From positions 47,223 to 111,222 of the forward strand of contig NZ_JAXBME010000017.1 of assembly GCF_033963835.1 (NCBI RefSeq): DNA of 64,000 nt, given 5' to 3'. Both the position numbers and the translations under genes were made by a program. Origin of the DNA: Cytobacillus sp. IB215665. GTDB taxonomy: Bacteria > Bacillota > Bacilli > Bacillales > SM2101. The notes beneath the pieces are model-generated. The model was not told the DNA's origin. It searched no databases and saw only the letters and a program-made list of their open reading frames with translations. Below, piece by piece: positions 7,794 through 16,930 of the stretch; the stretch's first letter is position 1, and every line of letters starts with the position of its first letter.

Positions 7794-9554
7794 CTATGTT
7801 GGATTCCCAAGTTGACCAGCTCTCTTCCATACCTTCCGATAATCGACTCTTCCGTTACTATCGAGTTCTAAATTTACATATCGACTGTTTTTAGACTTGT
7901 ACACAGTATGATAACGATGGTATAAAAAATAGATAGCGTAGTTTCCTTTCAAATACTCTTCTGTTTGAAAGTACGTTTTCCATCGGTCAGATTCATCAGT
8001 TAATTGTTGTATGTATGAAACTTGTCGGTCAACGTATTGCTTCATTGGTTCATTTAGAAAGTGATAAATATTTATGACTTGTGATTGAAGTGCAGTAATT
8101 ACTGATAATAGCTGGTCATCTGCAAGAGCAATCCCTCCGACAAATAGATCAAAATCTTGAAACTCTTCATATCCACTAAAACGATGAAAATCTACTAGTT
8201 CAATATGTGAAGTGATATTTACTTTAAGTAATTGCTTTTGCAGGATTTTGGCTTCCTCCTCAAAGTTTACTCCATCTCGAATTTGTTGCACTCCAATCTT
8301 CAGTATTATTTCTGTATCACTTACCATGCTACAATTCTTAACATTAGTAACACTGCTTTCAATAGACCGATCAGTTACAAAACTACACGCAGCTCGTCTA
8401 ATTTCTTTTTCGGCTAAATAATCCTGCTGATTTAACGAGCTACTGATTACCTCACGAAAATCTTGATCTCTCAGTGGCCCATTTTTCTTACAGTTAAATG
8501 CAATAAAGGCTGCTCCTTTTTCTAGCATTCTTACTTGCTCCCATGATTCGTCTAAAGAATGTAATAATAACGGAAGTCCCTCATCTCCTTTAAATGGAGT
8601 TGGAGTTTTAATAATCTCTATTCTATCTAACCACGGCCTAACTCCAAAATATTTAGCAAATACCTCTAACCGAATTTTATTTTCATTGTGTTGCGTAATT
8701 TTATAAGGTCCACTTCCAACAGGAAATCTACGGAAGTTCCCATAATCATTTTTAACCACTTCTAGAGGTACAATGGAGAATTTCATTCCCGATAAATGAC
8801 GCGGAAATAAATAATCAACATTCTTTAATTGAAACTGGATAACATCCTTGTCAATTATTTCTATATATTCTATGTTAGTCATAAGAATATCCTTTTTCGG
8901 ATACCTACTAAAAGTTAATTTTACATCCTCACTTGTTAACGCTCTACCATGATGAAACTTTATCCCTTTGTGTAAATAAAAGGTCCACAGCTTTCCATCA
9001 ACACTTTCCCAGCTATGGGCAATACTTGGTATTAGCTGACTTGTATTTGGATCATATTCTACAAGCCTATCAAAAATTTGTTGTACCATATGGGAATCGT
9101 GACGGGATTGAATATGTAGTGGATCCATCGATAAATCAGTTTCATAAAAAGGGTATGTCAGAATATCTAAATTTTCGCCAGCTTTATTTCTTTGTTGTAG
9201 TCGTGAGAAGCCTACATGCTTTATAAACCACTCTTGGATATCAATTCGTGAAGAATCACCTAAATTTTCCACAATGCGAAATGCTTGTTGATATTGACCT
9301 TGTTGAATTTTTTGTTTTGCGTAATTGAGACAAAGCTGCTCCTTAGAATAAATAATCGTAATTGTTGGCTTCTTCCCTCGCCCTCTCTGTACTTTCCAAT
9401 TAATATAACCTTCTTCATTTAAATACTGAACAATCGTTTTCACATGACGTTCTGAACAAGTTAAGAGCTTAGATATCTCAAAAATGGTTGTTTCATTCCC
9501 AACTCCAGGTTTAAAGTGTTCAGTAAGTTTTATTAAATAATCAAAGTATTTCAT
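7794..9554 (-). CDS. SgrR-family transcriptional regulator (HTH plus solute-binding domain)
   Basis: 586 residues from ATG 9554, chosen because GGGGGGAAAG precedes it. Residues 1-95 form a winged helix of the SgrR_N type (CSERHVKTIVQYL, then RGRGKKPT). Residues from about 140 on resemble the SBP_bac_5 ligand-binding domain of oligopeptide-binding proteins (YEPN-like openings, GRALTSEDVKLTF). There is no signal peptide, so the binding domain senses a cytoplasmic ligand. It is divergent from the MFS transporter at 9723, which it probably controls; the inverted repeat between them is a candidate operator. Confidence 0.85.
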   Translation of the reverse strand: MKYFDYLIKLTEHFKPGVGNETTIFEISKLLTCSERHVKTIVQYLNEEGYINWKVQRGRGKKPTITIIYSKEQLCLNYAKQKIQQGQYQQAFRIVENLGDSSRIDIQEWFIKHVGFSRLQQRNKAGENLDILTYPFYETDLSMDPLHIQSRHDSHMVQQIFDRLVEYDPNTSQLIPSIAHSWESVDGKLWTFYLHKGIKFHHGRALTSEDVKLTFSRYPKKDILMTNIEYIEIIDKDVIQFQLKNVDYLFPRHLSGMKFSIVPLEVVKNDYGNFRRFPVGSGPYKITQHNENKIRLEVFAKYFGVRPWLDRIEIIKTPTPFKGDEGLPLLLHSLDESWEQVRMLEKGAAFIAFNCKKNGPLRDQDFREVISSSLNQQDYLAEKEIRRAACSFVTDRSIESSVTNVKNCSMVSDTEIILKIGVQQIRDGVNFEEEAKILQKQLLKVNITSHIELVDFHRFSGYEEFQDFDLFVGGIALADDQLLSVITALQSQVINIYHFLNEPMKQYVDRQVSYIQQLTDESDRWKTYFQTEEYLKGNYAIYFLYHRYHTVYKSKNSRYVNLELDSNGRVDYRKVWKRAGQLGNPT

Positions 9555-9567
9555 CTTTCCCCCCAAT

Positions 9568-9615
9568 AAAAGGTGAACAGTTTAATTTAAACATCTCACT
9601 TTTTATTCACCTTTT
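9568..9615. promoter_or_regulatory. Inverted repeat between SgrR-type regulator and MFS pump
   Basis: Perfect 10-bp arms AAAAGGTGAA (9568-9577) and TTCACCTTTT (9606-9615) are separated by 28 bp in the divergent promoter region. A candidate operator for the SgrR-type protein. A terminator role is unlikely because no gene ends here. Confidence 0.4.
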
Positions 9616-9722
9616 TATATTTTACACTACTAATGCGTGTTTAAAAAAGAGGACAACAACGACTGAGAAAGAAAGGGGAAGAACACCCTCAACTACTACA
9701 CTAAACGACAAGGGGGATATGA

Positions 9723-10952
9723 ATGGCCGTTCAGACCACACAACAGCGGAGCGCTCAATTAACATTATGGAGAAATAAAGACTTTCTACTTATTTGGTTT
9801 GGTTCAATGATTTCAAATTTCGGCATGCAAATGTATATTATTACAATCCCATTGCTCATTTATGATATAAGTCAATCAGCACTAGCGATGAGTACTATGC
9901 GTGCGATAGAGTTTTTCCCAAATATTTTCATTGGGATGATTGTGGGCGTGTTTGTAGATCGATTTAATCGCAAAAAAATGATGGCCTGGACGAGTTTTAT
10001 ACAAGTTGCATCAATGACTGGAATTATCTTACTACTCATGACCAATCAGTTGGCCATCTGGCATTTATACATACTAGGATTTATTCTTTCTTCGGCAGGA
10101 TATACATTTGGAAATGCTAACCATTCAGTTTTACCACAAATTGTTACAAAGGAACAATTAACTTCTGCAAATGCACAAATGTCATTCGTTAATACTTTTA
10201 TCCAAATGATCGGGCCTGGATTAGCTGGTGCTGCTCTACTAGTATTTTCTTACACTTCAACTTTGATGGTATACATGGTATGTTTATTCATACTTCACAT
10301 TTGTGTACAGTTTATCAGTTTGCCTGCAGATAACCGCGCAACAAAACAGCATAATTCAATGTTACGTGATATAAAGGAAGGTATTGATGAACTGTTCTTT
10401 AATAAGACGTTATTAACACCAACAATCACCATACTATTTGTAAATTTCGCAGCGAGTCTTGTAACGGGGGTACTTATTTTTTATGTAAAAGATCAACTAG
10501 GAGCTACATCTGCTCAAGTCGGGTTAATGTTTAGCATTTCTGCTATTGGAGGGTTACTAGGTGCTGCGATTATTAACCACATTCGTAAACAATTTGGAAG
10601 AGGAAACATTTTTACATTTTGTTTACTCATTGATGCATGTGCAATGGGGGTACTTATAGTTGCTCCAACATGGTGGGCAATTGGAATTTCACTAGCCATC
10701 CGCACGTTTGCAATTACAATGAGTAATATTGTATATTTTACAATCCGACAAGAATTTACACCTAATCACCTATTAGGTCGTGTTTCAGGTACATCATCAA
10801 TGCTTATGAAACTTACACTACCTCTTGGATTATTCATTGCAGGTTTGTGGGCAGAGTGGTTTTCAGTAAGAATTTTATTTGTTTTCTCAACACTAATTAT
10901 CCTAATTATGTTTATAAGGCTTTATTTTCATTCTTTTCGGAAGCTACAATAG
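9723..10952 (+). CDS. MFS transporter (multidrug/drug efflux-like)
   Basis: A 409-residue membrane protein with about 12 transmembrane segments. The MFS loop 2-3 motif is seen as GVFVDRFNRKKMM near residue 80, and the second half repeats it more weakly. It resembles the enterobactin/macrolide-type MFS exporters often annotated in Bacillus. Start ATG 9723 has AAGGGGGATATGA upstream. It is divergent from the SgrR-type regulator, so expression is probably ligand-induced. The following strong hairpin (10961-11008) ends the transcript. Substrate unknown. Confidence 0.85.
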   Translation: MAVQTTQQRSAQLTLWRNKDFLLIWFGSMISNFGMQMYIITIPLLIYDISQSALAMSTMRAIEFFPNIFIGMIVGVFVDRFNRKKMMAWTSFIQVASMTGIILLLMTNQLAIWHLYILGFILSSAGYTFGNANHSVLPQIVTKEQLTSANAQMSFVNTFIQMIGPGLAGAALLVFSYTSTLMVYMVCLFILHICVQFISLPADNRATKQHNSMLRDIKEGIDELFFNKTLLTPTITILFVNFAASLVTGVLIFYVKDQLGATSAQVGLMFSISAIGGLLGAAIINHIRKQFGRGNIFTFCLLIDACAMGVLIVAPTWWAIGISLAIRTFAITMSNIVYFTIRQEFTPNHLLGRVSGTSSMLMKLTLPLGLFIAGLWAEWFSVRILFVFSTLIILIMFIRLYFHSFRKLQ

Positions 10953-10960
10953 TTAAATAA

Positions 10961-11008
10961 TAGTGAAAGAACAGGCGGAATCACCAACCCACCTGTTCTT
11001 TCACTAAT
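10961..11008 (+). terminator. Strong hairpin terminator after the MFS gene
   Basis: TAGTGAAAGAACAGG and CCTGTTCTTTCACTA form a 15-bp stem 9 nt after the stop; T-rich sequence follows only loosely. Confidence 0.65.
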
Positions 11009-11084
11009 TATTACTTACTTAAAACTTGAAATATATCACCCACATAGAAAAGATGATTAACTATTTGAAGTAGTTAAAGCATCT

Positions 11085-11204
11085 TTACATTTCATCTTTT
11101 TTCCAACAGTAGCGATAATATGTTTCAACTATAAATCTTTTCTTACCGTAATTTAATAAGTAACTTTCTACATATTGCTGGCTTAATCCACCCACATCTA
11201 GTCA
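11085..11204 (-). pseudogene. Small gene fragment
   Basis: An open stretch of about 39 codons without an ATG or ribosome binding site (a GTG at 11195 is the only possible start). The translation ends in TYYRYCWKKDEM and has gene-like codon use. It looks like the C-terminal remnant of an unrecognised protein. The rest of the 280 bp between here and the terminator at 11008 and the DinB remnant shows nothing else. Confidence 0.3.
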
Positions 11205-11289
11205 TGCCTACTATACATATGTACGATACATGCACGGCTGATGAATGATATAGATATTACTTATTTATGAACGAGACAAAACTTATAAA

Positions 11290-11722
11290 TTACTCAAATA
11301 AAAGAATATTAGGATCCTGCTTGTAATAATGAACAAGTGTCGCATGTAACTGCCCTCTATGATGATATAGGTGAGCGACAATTTCTAATAACCAATCAAA
11401 ACGGGTATATGTAACTCCCCAGTATGAAGTAGTCCTCACCATTAATTCTTCCTCACTATATAATGCGTTGGTTAATTTCCTCTTTGCTACTAATTACTTT
11501 TGATGAATAATAACTTTCCATTTCTTCAATCGTCTTTTCATCTGAAATATGTAAATCAGCTTCACAAATCATTGCAATATGTTTTAGTAGTTCACCGATT
11601 GAATGTTTATTTTCAGTAGGTCTTCTTGCTAAATCAGTATCTTCGAGCTTGTCAAGTATGTCACATATTGATTGAGCAAAAACATTTATTTGCCTAAAGG
11701 CACTTTCACAAAATAGATTCAT
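11290..11722 (-). pseudogene. DinB-family protein, frameshifted
   Basis: The first frame (11722-11456) encodes a DinB/YfiT-type four-helix protein start with GELLKHIAMICEADLHI. It stops at 11456, but the next frame continues with LYSEEELMVR and the DinB metal-binding segment IVAHLYHHRGQLHA, ending in FE at 11290. Together they make about 144 residues, the usual family length. The break is one extra base near 11462. DinB proteins bind a divalent metal through three His and are thought to be thiol-dependent transferases or hydrolases. Sequencing error is possible. Confidence 0.8.
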
Positions 11723-11782
11723 AACTTCACCTCAGTTAACGCTCCTAATTGAGTGTCTATATTTTAGTAACTATTTGTTATT

Positions 11783-12403
11783 TTATAGATAAGATATCCA
11801 CCAAAAACATTGACCAATCGTTATGTCTAAATTTCTAGCATAAGGTGTAAAAATTTCACCCAATTCAGCTTCGTTATAATAATTTTTAATTACTTCATAT
11901 TGCGAACCGTTTTCTAATGTTCTTAATTTATATGTATCTTTACTACCTGCTTTTTTAATTAGGGAATCACCAAATGATTCAATATATATATTATCAGCCA
12001 AAAATATTTGTGCTCCTGTACCAACTCGTGTATGAAGTTGTTGTAAGAATTCTTCAATTTGAATTTTAGGAATATGAGAGAACCAAAAGTTAGCAAAACT
12101 CGCATTAAAATTACCTTGAACTTTTTTCAATTCGTAAGCATTTGCCTGCTGAAAAAGAACTTTATTAGACGGTAGATTTTTTTTTTACTGCTATCTCTAA
12201 TACTTCACTTGAAAAGTGGATGCATCTTGAGCAACAAACTGCGTCCAATAACCCGTTCCACACGCAACTTCTAGCACATGTTTGTTTACAAAAAGTGTAC
12301 TCATCGATTCACGAATCGCCGCTTGCTCCTTCTGCCGTACTTCATCATTTCTGTAATATATCCTTTCATACTCTCGAGCACGATTACTATAATATAAGTT
12401 CAA
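11783..12403 (-). pseudogene. Class I SAM-dependent methyltransferase, degraded
   Basis: The N-terminal part (TTG start at 12403 with AAAGGGGG upstream) has YYSNRAREYERIYY and motif I VLEVACGTGYWTQ. It breaks near 12205. A middle piece SSEVLEIAVKK appears in a second frame, followed by an A10 run, and the C-terminal part (12130-11783) continues in a third with SFANFWFSHIP. At least one short deletion and one homopolymer change separate them, so this is a true pseudogene rather than a single read error. Confidence 0.8.
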
Positions 12404-12796
12404 TTGAATTCCCCCTTTGCACAAATTGGTTTATTTTAACATAACAAATAGGCTATTTCAATCCAGCTATACATCGTTTTGTTTTGGTTGATTTTTTCTG
12501 AAAAATTACAGTAAAATGTTTTGTTATGAATACTCATTAATTATAAAAGTAGCAAAAATGCCATAAAATCTTATTGCATACAGATAGTGTCACCCAGCAC
12601 CGACCATTAGTGAATTTACTTTTTTATTTTGTTGAAAATGTTGTTATTTTTTTAAATATTATGGAACTTTTTCTATTTAGTTCCGTAAAAATAATCAGAT
12701 AAATGAAAAAAGTGCTATTCAGTACATAAGATTTTTAATTATCTGATAGTTAATAACCTATATTTCAACATAATTACTACAAATTGGAGTGATAGT
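12404..12796. other. Intergenic region with two small inverted repeats
   Basis: No ORF supported. GGAACT-TTTTCTATTT-AGTTCC-like hairpin at 12663-12684, and arms ATCAGATAA (12694-12702) and TTATCTGAT (12739-12747), 36 bp apart, upstream of the membrane protein at 12797. The latter might be a regulatory site; evidence is weak. Confidence 0.35.
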
Positions 12797-13360
12797 ATGT
12801 TTTCGGAAAGGCACAATTTGATGTTTGCAATAGGGTTGGTGTTCACTTTATCTAGTATAATCGCTCCTGTTTATCTTTATTTTTTCCAAGGGTTATTTAG
12901 TATAGCTGACAATTTAAACCATTCATGGTATTTCACCCCTCTTACTCCAGGGTACATAATGCTAGCCATAGGATTCGGACTGATTGGAGTGGGGCTATTC
13001 ATTTATGTCTTTTTAGTAAGTAAATTAGTGAAAAAGATAATTACAAGAACAGTACTAGTTATCTTTACTACTGCCTCAATCGTTTTGATGTATTTTAGTT
13101 TGCATAGTTACTTATATATGACAACTGATGGGATATTACTTAATGATAAATTTTCATTAAAAGAAGAGTTATATAAATGGGAGGATATTGAGGCTGCTTC
13201 TTTTATTGGCATTGGTAATGGTCATAAGGTTATTAAGCTTACATACACGAACGGAGTAGAGCTTGAGCTTCAGGATGCAGTTTACAAAAATAATATGAAG
13301 AAAATTTTAAAGAAACATGAAGTAGCAATCGGAGTCAGTAATGAAAATGATAGGAAATAG
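12797..13360 (+). CDS. Membrane protein with C-terminal PH-like region, tandem paralogue 1
   Basis: 187 residues. Hydrophobic segments at about 10-32, 52-75 and 85-107, then a soluble C-terminal half with YMTTDGI and YKWEDIE, followed by strands that resemble a small bacterial PH-like domain. Start ATG 12797 has GGAGTGATAGT. The next gene (13463) encodes a clear paralogue of the same length, so this is a tandem duplication. No enzyme motif. Role unknown; the topology suggests a membrane-anchored sensor or scaffold. Confidence 0.7.
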   Translation: MFSERHNLMFAIGLVFTLSSIIAPVYLYFFQGLFSIADNLNHSWYFTPLTPGYIMLAIGFGLIGVGLFIYVFLVSKLVKKIITRTVLVIFTTASIVLMYFSLHSYLYMTTDGILLNDKFSLKEELYKWEDIEAASFIGIGNGHKVIKLTYTNGVELELQDAVYKNNMKKILKKHEVAIGVSNENDRK

Positions 13361-13462
13361 TTCGTCCTTGTTTACTACTTTTCTCAATATGAATTTCACT
13401 ACTATATTGCAAAAATAGTAGAAAAATGGTAAATTTTTTATAACTTTGAAAAGGGGGATAAT

Positions 13463-14026
13463 ATGTATTCATCTAAACACACTATACTATTTTCAATAGG
13501 AGTCATTTTATTATTATCTTGCTGGCTAGCTCCTTTTTTTATTATTCGGATTTTTCAATCATTGCTTGTTGAAGGTTTGGAATATTCATGGTATTTTGCG
13601 CCGAACCTATCAGCATACTTTCTAATGGGAATAGCTTTAGGTCTTATAGGGCTAGCCTTAATGCTTTATGTTTTTTTATCAAGTAAAAAGGTGAAGAAGC
13701 TTATTACAAACAGTATGATGCTGATTGTAACTGTTATATCTGCAATCTTGATCTTCTTTGGTATGAATGATTATCTTTATATGACAAATGATGGTATCGT
13801 AGTCAATCAAACCACCTCTACAAAAGAGAAACTATACAAATGGGAAGATGTTGAAACTGCTAATTTAATTTCGAAAGAAAATGGAAAAAGAGTGATAGAA
13901 TTTAAATATAGCAATGGTGATGTAAATGAATTCCGTGATAGGGTTTATATCCACAACGGTCAAATGATCAACCATATATTAAGAGGTAACGGTGTTGTAG
14001 TAGAGTTCATTAACAATAGCAAATAA
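13463..14026 (+). CDS. Membrane protein with C-terminal PH-like region, tandem paralogue 2
   Basis: 187 residues, the same length and layout as the product of 12797-13360, with three hydrophobic segments and the shared motifs HSWYF/YSWYF, YLYMT-DGI and LYKWED. By eye roughly 40-45% of residues agree. Start ATG 13463 has AAAAGGGGG 6 nt upstream. The 100-bp gap between the two has no terminator, so they may be cotranscribed. Function not recognised. Confidence 0.7.
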   Translation: MYSSKHTILFSIGVILLLSCWLAPFFIIRIFQSLLVEGLEYSWYFAPNLSAYFLMGIALGLIGLALMLYVFLSSKKVKKLITNSMMLIVTVISAILIFFGMNDYLYMTNDGIVVNQTTSTKEKLYKWEDVETANLISKENGKRVIEFKYSNGDVNEFRDRVYIHNGQMINHILRGNGVVVEFINNSK

Positions 14027-14045
14027 TGTTGGGACATTTAAGGTG

Positions 14046-14077
14046 CTGTCTCATAAGCCAAATAGCTTATGAGGCAA
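14046..14077 (+). terminator. Hairpin after the tandem membrane genes
   Basis: CTCATAAGC (14050-14058) pairs with GCTTATGAG (14065-14073). There is no clear T run, so it may be a weak terminator or an RNA end stabiliser. The 220 bp that follow hold no gene. Confidence 0.5.
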
Positions 14078-14298
14078 CGCTCTTACAGGTACATTATGAA
14101 TTACTCTATACAATGTCATCACCTAATCTTATTTTCTTCCTAAAATCATTTAATTAATCTATCTCACCATTCAGCCATGTATAAGTATTTATAAATCATG
14201 GCATGAAAAGCTACATTGATAATTAAACCTTTCATTCTTATATTCTAAAAATGATTAAATTCGATTCTTGTTAGAGAGCTTAACCAAGTGATTAAGGA

Positions 14299-15078
14299 CT
14301 ATACTTTCTTACAAACATAGATCATTTCTTGACTACTTTCATTTAACGGAGTTTGATCCCAAGAGCCGTATTCATCTATAATAGTGAACCCATGTTGATT
14401 TAATAACCTTTCCATTTCTAGAGGAAAGACAAAGCGTAACGAAATACTATCTTTTTCTGTAGTAATCACACCTCCATCATTATTAATAATTTCTCTTCGT
14501 GATTTACAATGTAAAACTTGCGTAAGAGAATGATACGACTCACTGCGATATTCAACTACGCTTCGGTTACGCTTATCAATATACGTAGTTTTCTTTTCCG
14601 CTTTGTCGTCCCATTCCCTTACATTTGGATACCGTGTTCCAAAAATAAATATCCCTTGTTTTGAAAGATTACTATGTACCGAAGTTAATAATTGATCTTG
14701 TGAATCATTCGTTAAAAAGTGTTGAAAGGAATTTCCCGTCATGTACATAAATGAGCTATTATTTTCTAACGATAGCTTCGTACAATCCTGCATCATCCAT
14801 TGAATTGAAAACTTCGTATCATTCGTTTTCTCTTTTGCTCTTTTCAACATACCCTCATTTATATCGATACCTATCATACTAAAGCCACGTTTAGCTAATG
14901 GTATCGTTATTCTACCTGTACCACAGGCAAGATCAACAATCGTACCTTGCTGCTTCTCTGCCCATTCCAACAGTAGTGGTAAATCTTTCATATAATGTTC
15001 AAACTGGAGGTCGTAGTATTCTGGATCTCGATATTTTTCCATGTTATCTTCAAAAATATTGTTTTTGTGTTTGCTCAT
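14299..15078 (-). CDS. Class I SAM-dependent methyltransferase
   Basis: 259 residues. Motif [17 protein letters not shown] is at about 47-62, followed by [11 protein letters not shown] (motif II, acidic residue binding the SAM ribose). The start ATG overlaps the stop of the XRE regulator gene in ATGA, so translation is coupled. GAGGTAAC lies upstream. The substrate is unknown. It is the last gene of a three-gene operon (membrane protein, XRE regulator, methyltransferase). Confidence 0.85.
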   Translation of the reverse strand: MSKHKNNIFEDNMEKYRDPEYYDLQFEHYMKDLPLLLEWAEKQQGTIVDLACGTGRITIPLAKRGFSMIGIDINEGMLKRAKEKTNDTKFSIQWMMQDCTKLSLENNSSFMYMTGNSFQHFLTNDSQDQLLTSVHSNLSKQGIFIFGTRYPNVREWDDKAEKKTTYIDKRNRSVVEYRSESYHSLTQVLHCKSRREIINNDGGVITTEKDSISLRFVFPLEMERLLNQHGFTIIDEYGSWDQTPLNESSQEMIYVCKKV

Positions 15079-15299
15079 ATTGTTACCTCGTTCTCATCTT
15101 TAAATGAAAATAACTCTTCTACAGTCGTATTTAATATTTTTGCGATATCCATTGCTAATTTAAGAGACGGATTATATTTACCGTTTTCAATATTCCCTAT
15201 TGTCTCACGCCTTACACCAACAGCGTTAGCAAGCTCACTTTGTGAAATGTTGTGCTTAGCCCTATATTCTTTCATTCTAGTGATCAAAATCAATGCCAT
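15075..15299 (-). CDS. XRE-family transcriptional regulator (Cro/YgzD-like)
   Basis: 74 residues, almost entirely an HTH_3 domain: [20 protein letters not shown], then [17 protein letters not shown]. It ends with EELFSF, typical of small Bacillus XRE proteins that pair with a membrane protein. ATG 15299 has AAAGG 8 nt upstream and overlaps the end of the DUF3796-like gene. The perfect inverted repeat at 15667-15703 upstream of the operon is a good candidate for its own operator. Confidence 0.85.
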   Translation of the reverse strand: MALILITRMKEYRAKHNISQSELANAVGVRRETIGNIENGKYNPSLKLAMDIAKILNTTVEELFSFKDENEVTI

Positions 15300-15654
15300 T
15301 GTGTAAACCTTTCTTCTCTCTTCGTTCGTATACCTCCAACATAGTAAAAAAAATCAGTACTGAAGTAAGAAATGGAAATAATAATATTAACCTAAGAAAT
15401 GCAGGATTTGTAATATTTGATGAAAATATGAAGATAACAAAGGTCATAATCATGCCGATAAAGAAAGCTTTTGTTGCAGCATTTTTTACATGTAATTTAA
15501 ATAATTCATCTGGAATAACCTTTGCATATAAAAAGAGTATAAAGAAAACCCACATGAATGCAGCATTGTCTGATATAGGTCCTAACACTTTAAAGGGTCC
15601 TAAAAAACCTAAAAAGCCTAAAAAGCCTAAATAAGCTAATTTATTTTTAAACAT
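15277..15654 (-). CDS. DUF3796-like membrane protein
   Basis: 125 residues from ATG 15654 (GGAGGAACAA upstream). It starts [19 protein letters not shown], where the LGF repeat is a known feature of the DUF3796 family. Three further hydrophobic segments follow, and the tail YERREKKG is charged. It overlaps the XRE gene. Such membrane protein/XRE pairs are common in Firmicutes and are thought to form signalling or autoregulatory units, though no mechanism is established that I know of. Confidence 0.7.
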   Translation of the reverse strand: MFKNKLAYLGFLGFLGFLGPFKVLGPISDNAAFMWVFFILFLYAKVIPDELFKLHVKNAATKAFFIGMIMTFVIFIFSSNITNPAFLRLILLFPFLTSVLIFFTMLEVYERREKKGLHNGIDFDH

Positions 15655-15666
15655 TTGTTCCTCCGT

Positions 15667-15703
15667 GTGATATATTTTTAACATCATGTTATAAATATAT
15701 CAC
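15667..15703. promoter_or_regulatory. Perfect 11-bp inverted repeat, candidate operator
   Basis: GTGATATATTT (15667-15677) and AAATATATCAC (15693-15703) are exact inverted repeats with a 15-bp spacer. They lie 13-49 bp before the ATG of the membrane protein/XRE/methyltransferase operon. Probably bound by the XRE protein. Confidence 0.5.
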
Positions 15704-15711
15704 ATGTAGCA

Positions 15712-15939
15712 TTATATTCCAATAAATTTATAAAATGTATAGGATGTTAGAGCCATTAACAGTTGTTGCTCAAATACCCAATTTTCAATTATTTCTCCGT
15801 AATAGTTAGACCATCTCCCATTACCGTTTGGTTTATCTAATTTTTCATATCTCCACGTTTCGCTATTTCCCACCTCTGGTAGATCAATAGTCTCTAAAAC
15901 TCCCTCATATGTTCGACAAATTATGACACTACTTCACTT
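15712..15939 (-). pseudogene. Gene fragment of unknown family
   Basis: An open frame of about 75 codons without ATG, GTG start or ribosome binding site. The translation is protein-like (RTYEGVLETIDLPEV, then RYEKLDKPNGNGRW, ending YTFYKFIGI). It looks like the C-terminal end of a lost gene. I do not recognise the family. Confidence 0.4.
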
Positions 15940-15991
15940 TAAATTATGGTAAATTAATAAGCCGTAGATTTAAAAAAGGGGGAAAACAGCT

Positions 15992-16930
15992 ATGACTGAA
16001 GTGGTTCTCAAAGTTAATCAGCTAGGGAAGTATTTCAAGAAAAAATCCATCATTCAAGACATTTCATTTGAGGTCCACAAAGGAGAGATCATGGCCATCC
16101 TAGGGCCTAACGGTGCTGGTAAGTCAACAACGATCCGAAACATTATGGGTATTTTGTATCCTGACGAAGGGTCAGTAGCTTTCAATAATCATGCTGAAAA
16201 GGAAATTCCACGCCACAAAATTGGCTATTTACCTGAGGAACGTGGGCTCTATAAAAATGTTACTGTGATGGATATCCTGCTTTATTTCGCAGAGCTCAAG
16301 GACTATCCAAAAAAGAAAGCCAAACAACGAGCTTTACACTATCTTGCTAAACTAGGATTAGAAGGAAAAGACAAGGTTTCTGTTGAAGAATTGTCAAAAG
16401 GAATGGGGCAGAAAGTTCAGTTTATTGCTTCAATTATTCATGAACCTGAATTATTAATATTGGACGAACCGTTCTCAGGATTAGATCCTGTTAGCCAAGA
16501 GCTATTCAAAACAGAAATTAAAGAATTGGCTAACAATGGTACAGCTATTCTATTATCTTCTCACCAGATGAACTTAGTTGAGGAGCTATGTGATCGTTTA
16601 TTTATGATTCACAAGGGGCGAAAAGTTATTTCTGGAACGATGGATGAGGTGAAAACACAGTTTGCAAACTTTAAATGTACGATTCTAGGAAATAATGACC
16701 TTGCCACATTAGAAAATATTCCTATGGTTGAACGTGTGGAACAGCATGAAAATACGTCTATACTTTATCTATCCCAACATGTAAGTATAAACAGTTGGTT
16801 AAAGGAAATTCCAAACGATCTAAACATTCAAGAGTTATCAATTGACCGTATTTCACTTCATGAAATCTTTGTTGATATTGCAACCGATAATCAATTACAT
16901 CAGTCAGTAGGTGAAGCTAATGCGCAATAG
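15992..16930 (+). CDS. ABC transporter ATP-binding protein (YhaQ/NatA type)
   Basis: 312 residues. Walker A GPNGAGKST is near residue 40, the signature LSKGMGQK near 135 and Walker B LLILDEP near 155, followed by the H-loop SSHQM. The extended C-terminal 90 residues are typical of YhaQ/NatA-type exporters, which with their permease move Na+ or drugs. Start ATG 15992 has AAAAAGGGGG upstream. It overlaps the permease gene by a few codons, so the two form one transporter operon. Confidence 0.88.
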   Translation: MTEVVLKVNQLGKYFKKKSIIQDISFEVHKGEIMAILGPNGAGKSTTIRNIMGILYPDEGSVAFNNHAEKEIPRHKIGYLPEERGLYKNVTVMDILLYFAELKDYPKKKAKQRALHYLAKLGLEGKDKVSVEELSKGMGQKVQFIASIIHEPELLILDEPFSGLDPVSQELFKTEIKELANNGTAILLSSHQMNLVEELCDRLFMIHKGRKVISGTMDEVKTQFANFKCTILGNNDLATLENIPMVERVEQHENTSILYLSQHVSINSWLKEIPNDLNIQELSIDRISLHEIFVDIATDNQLHQSVGEANAQ

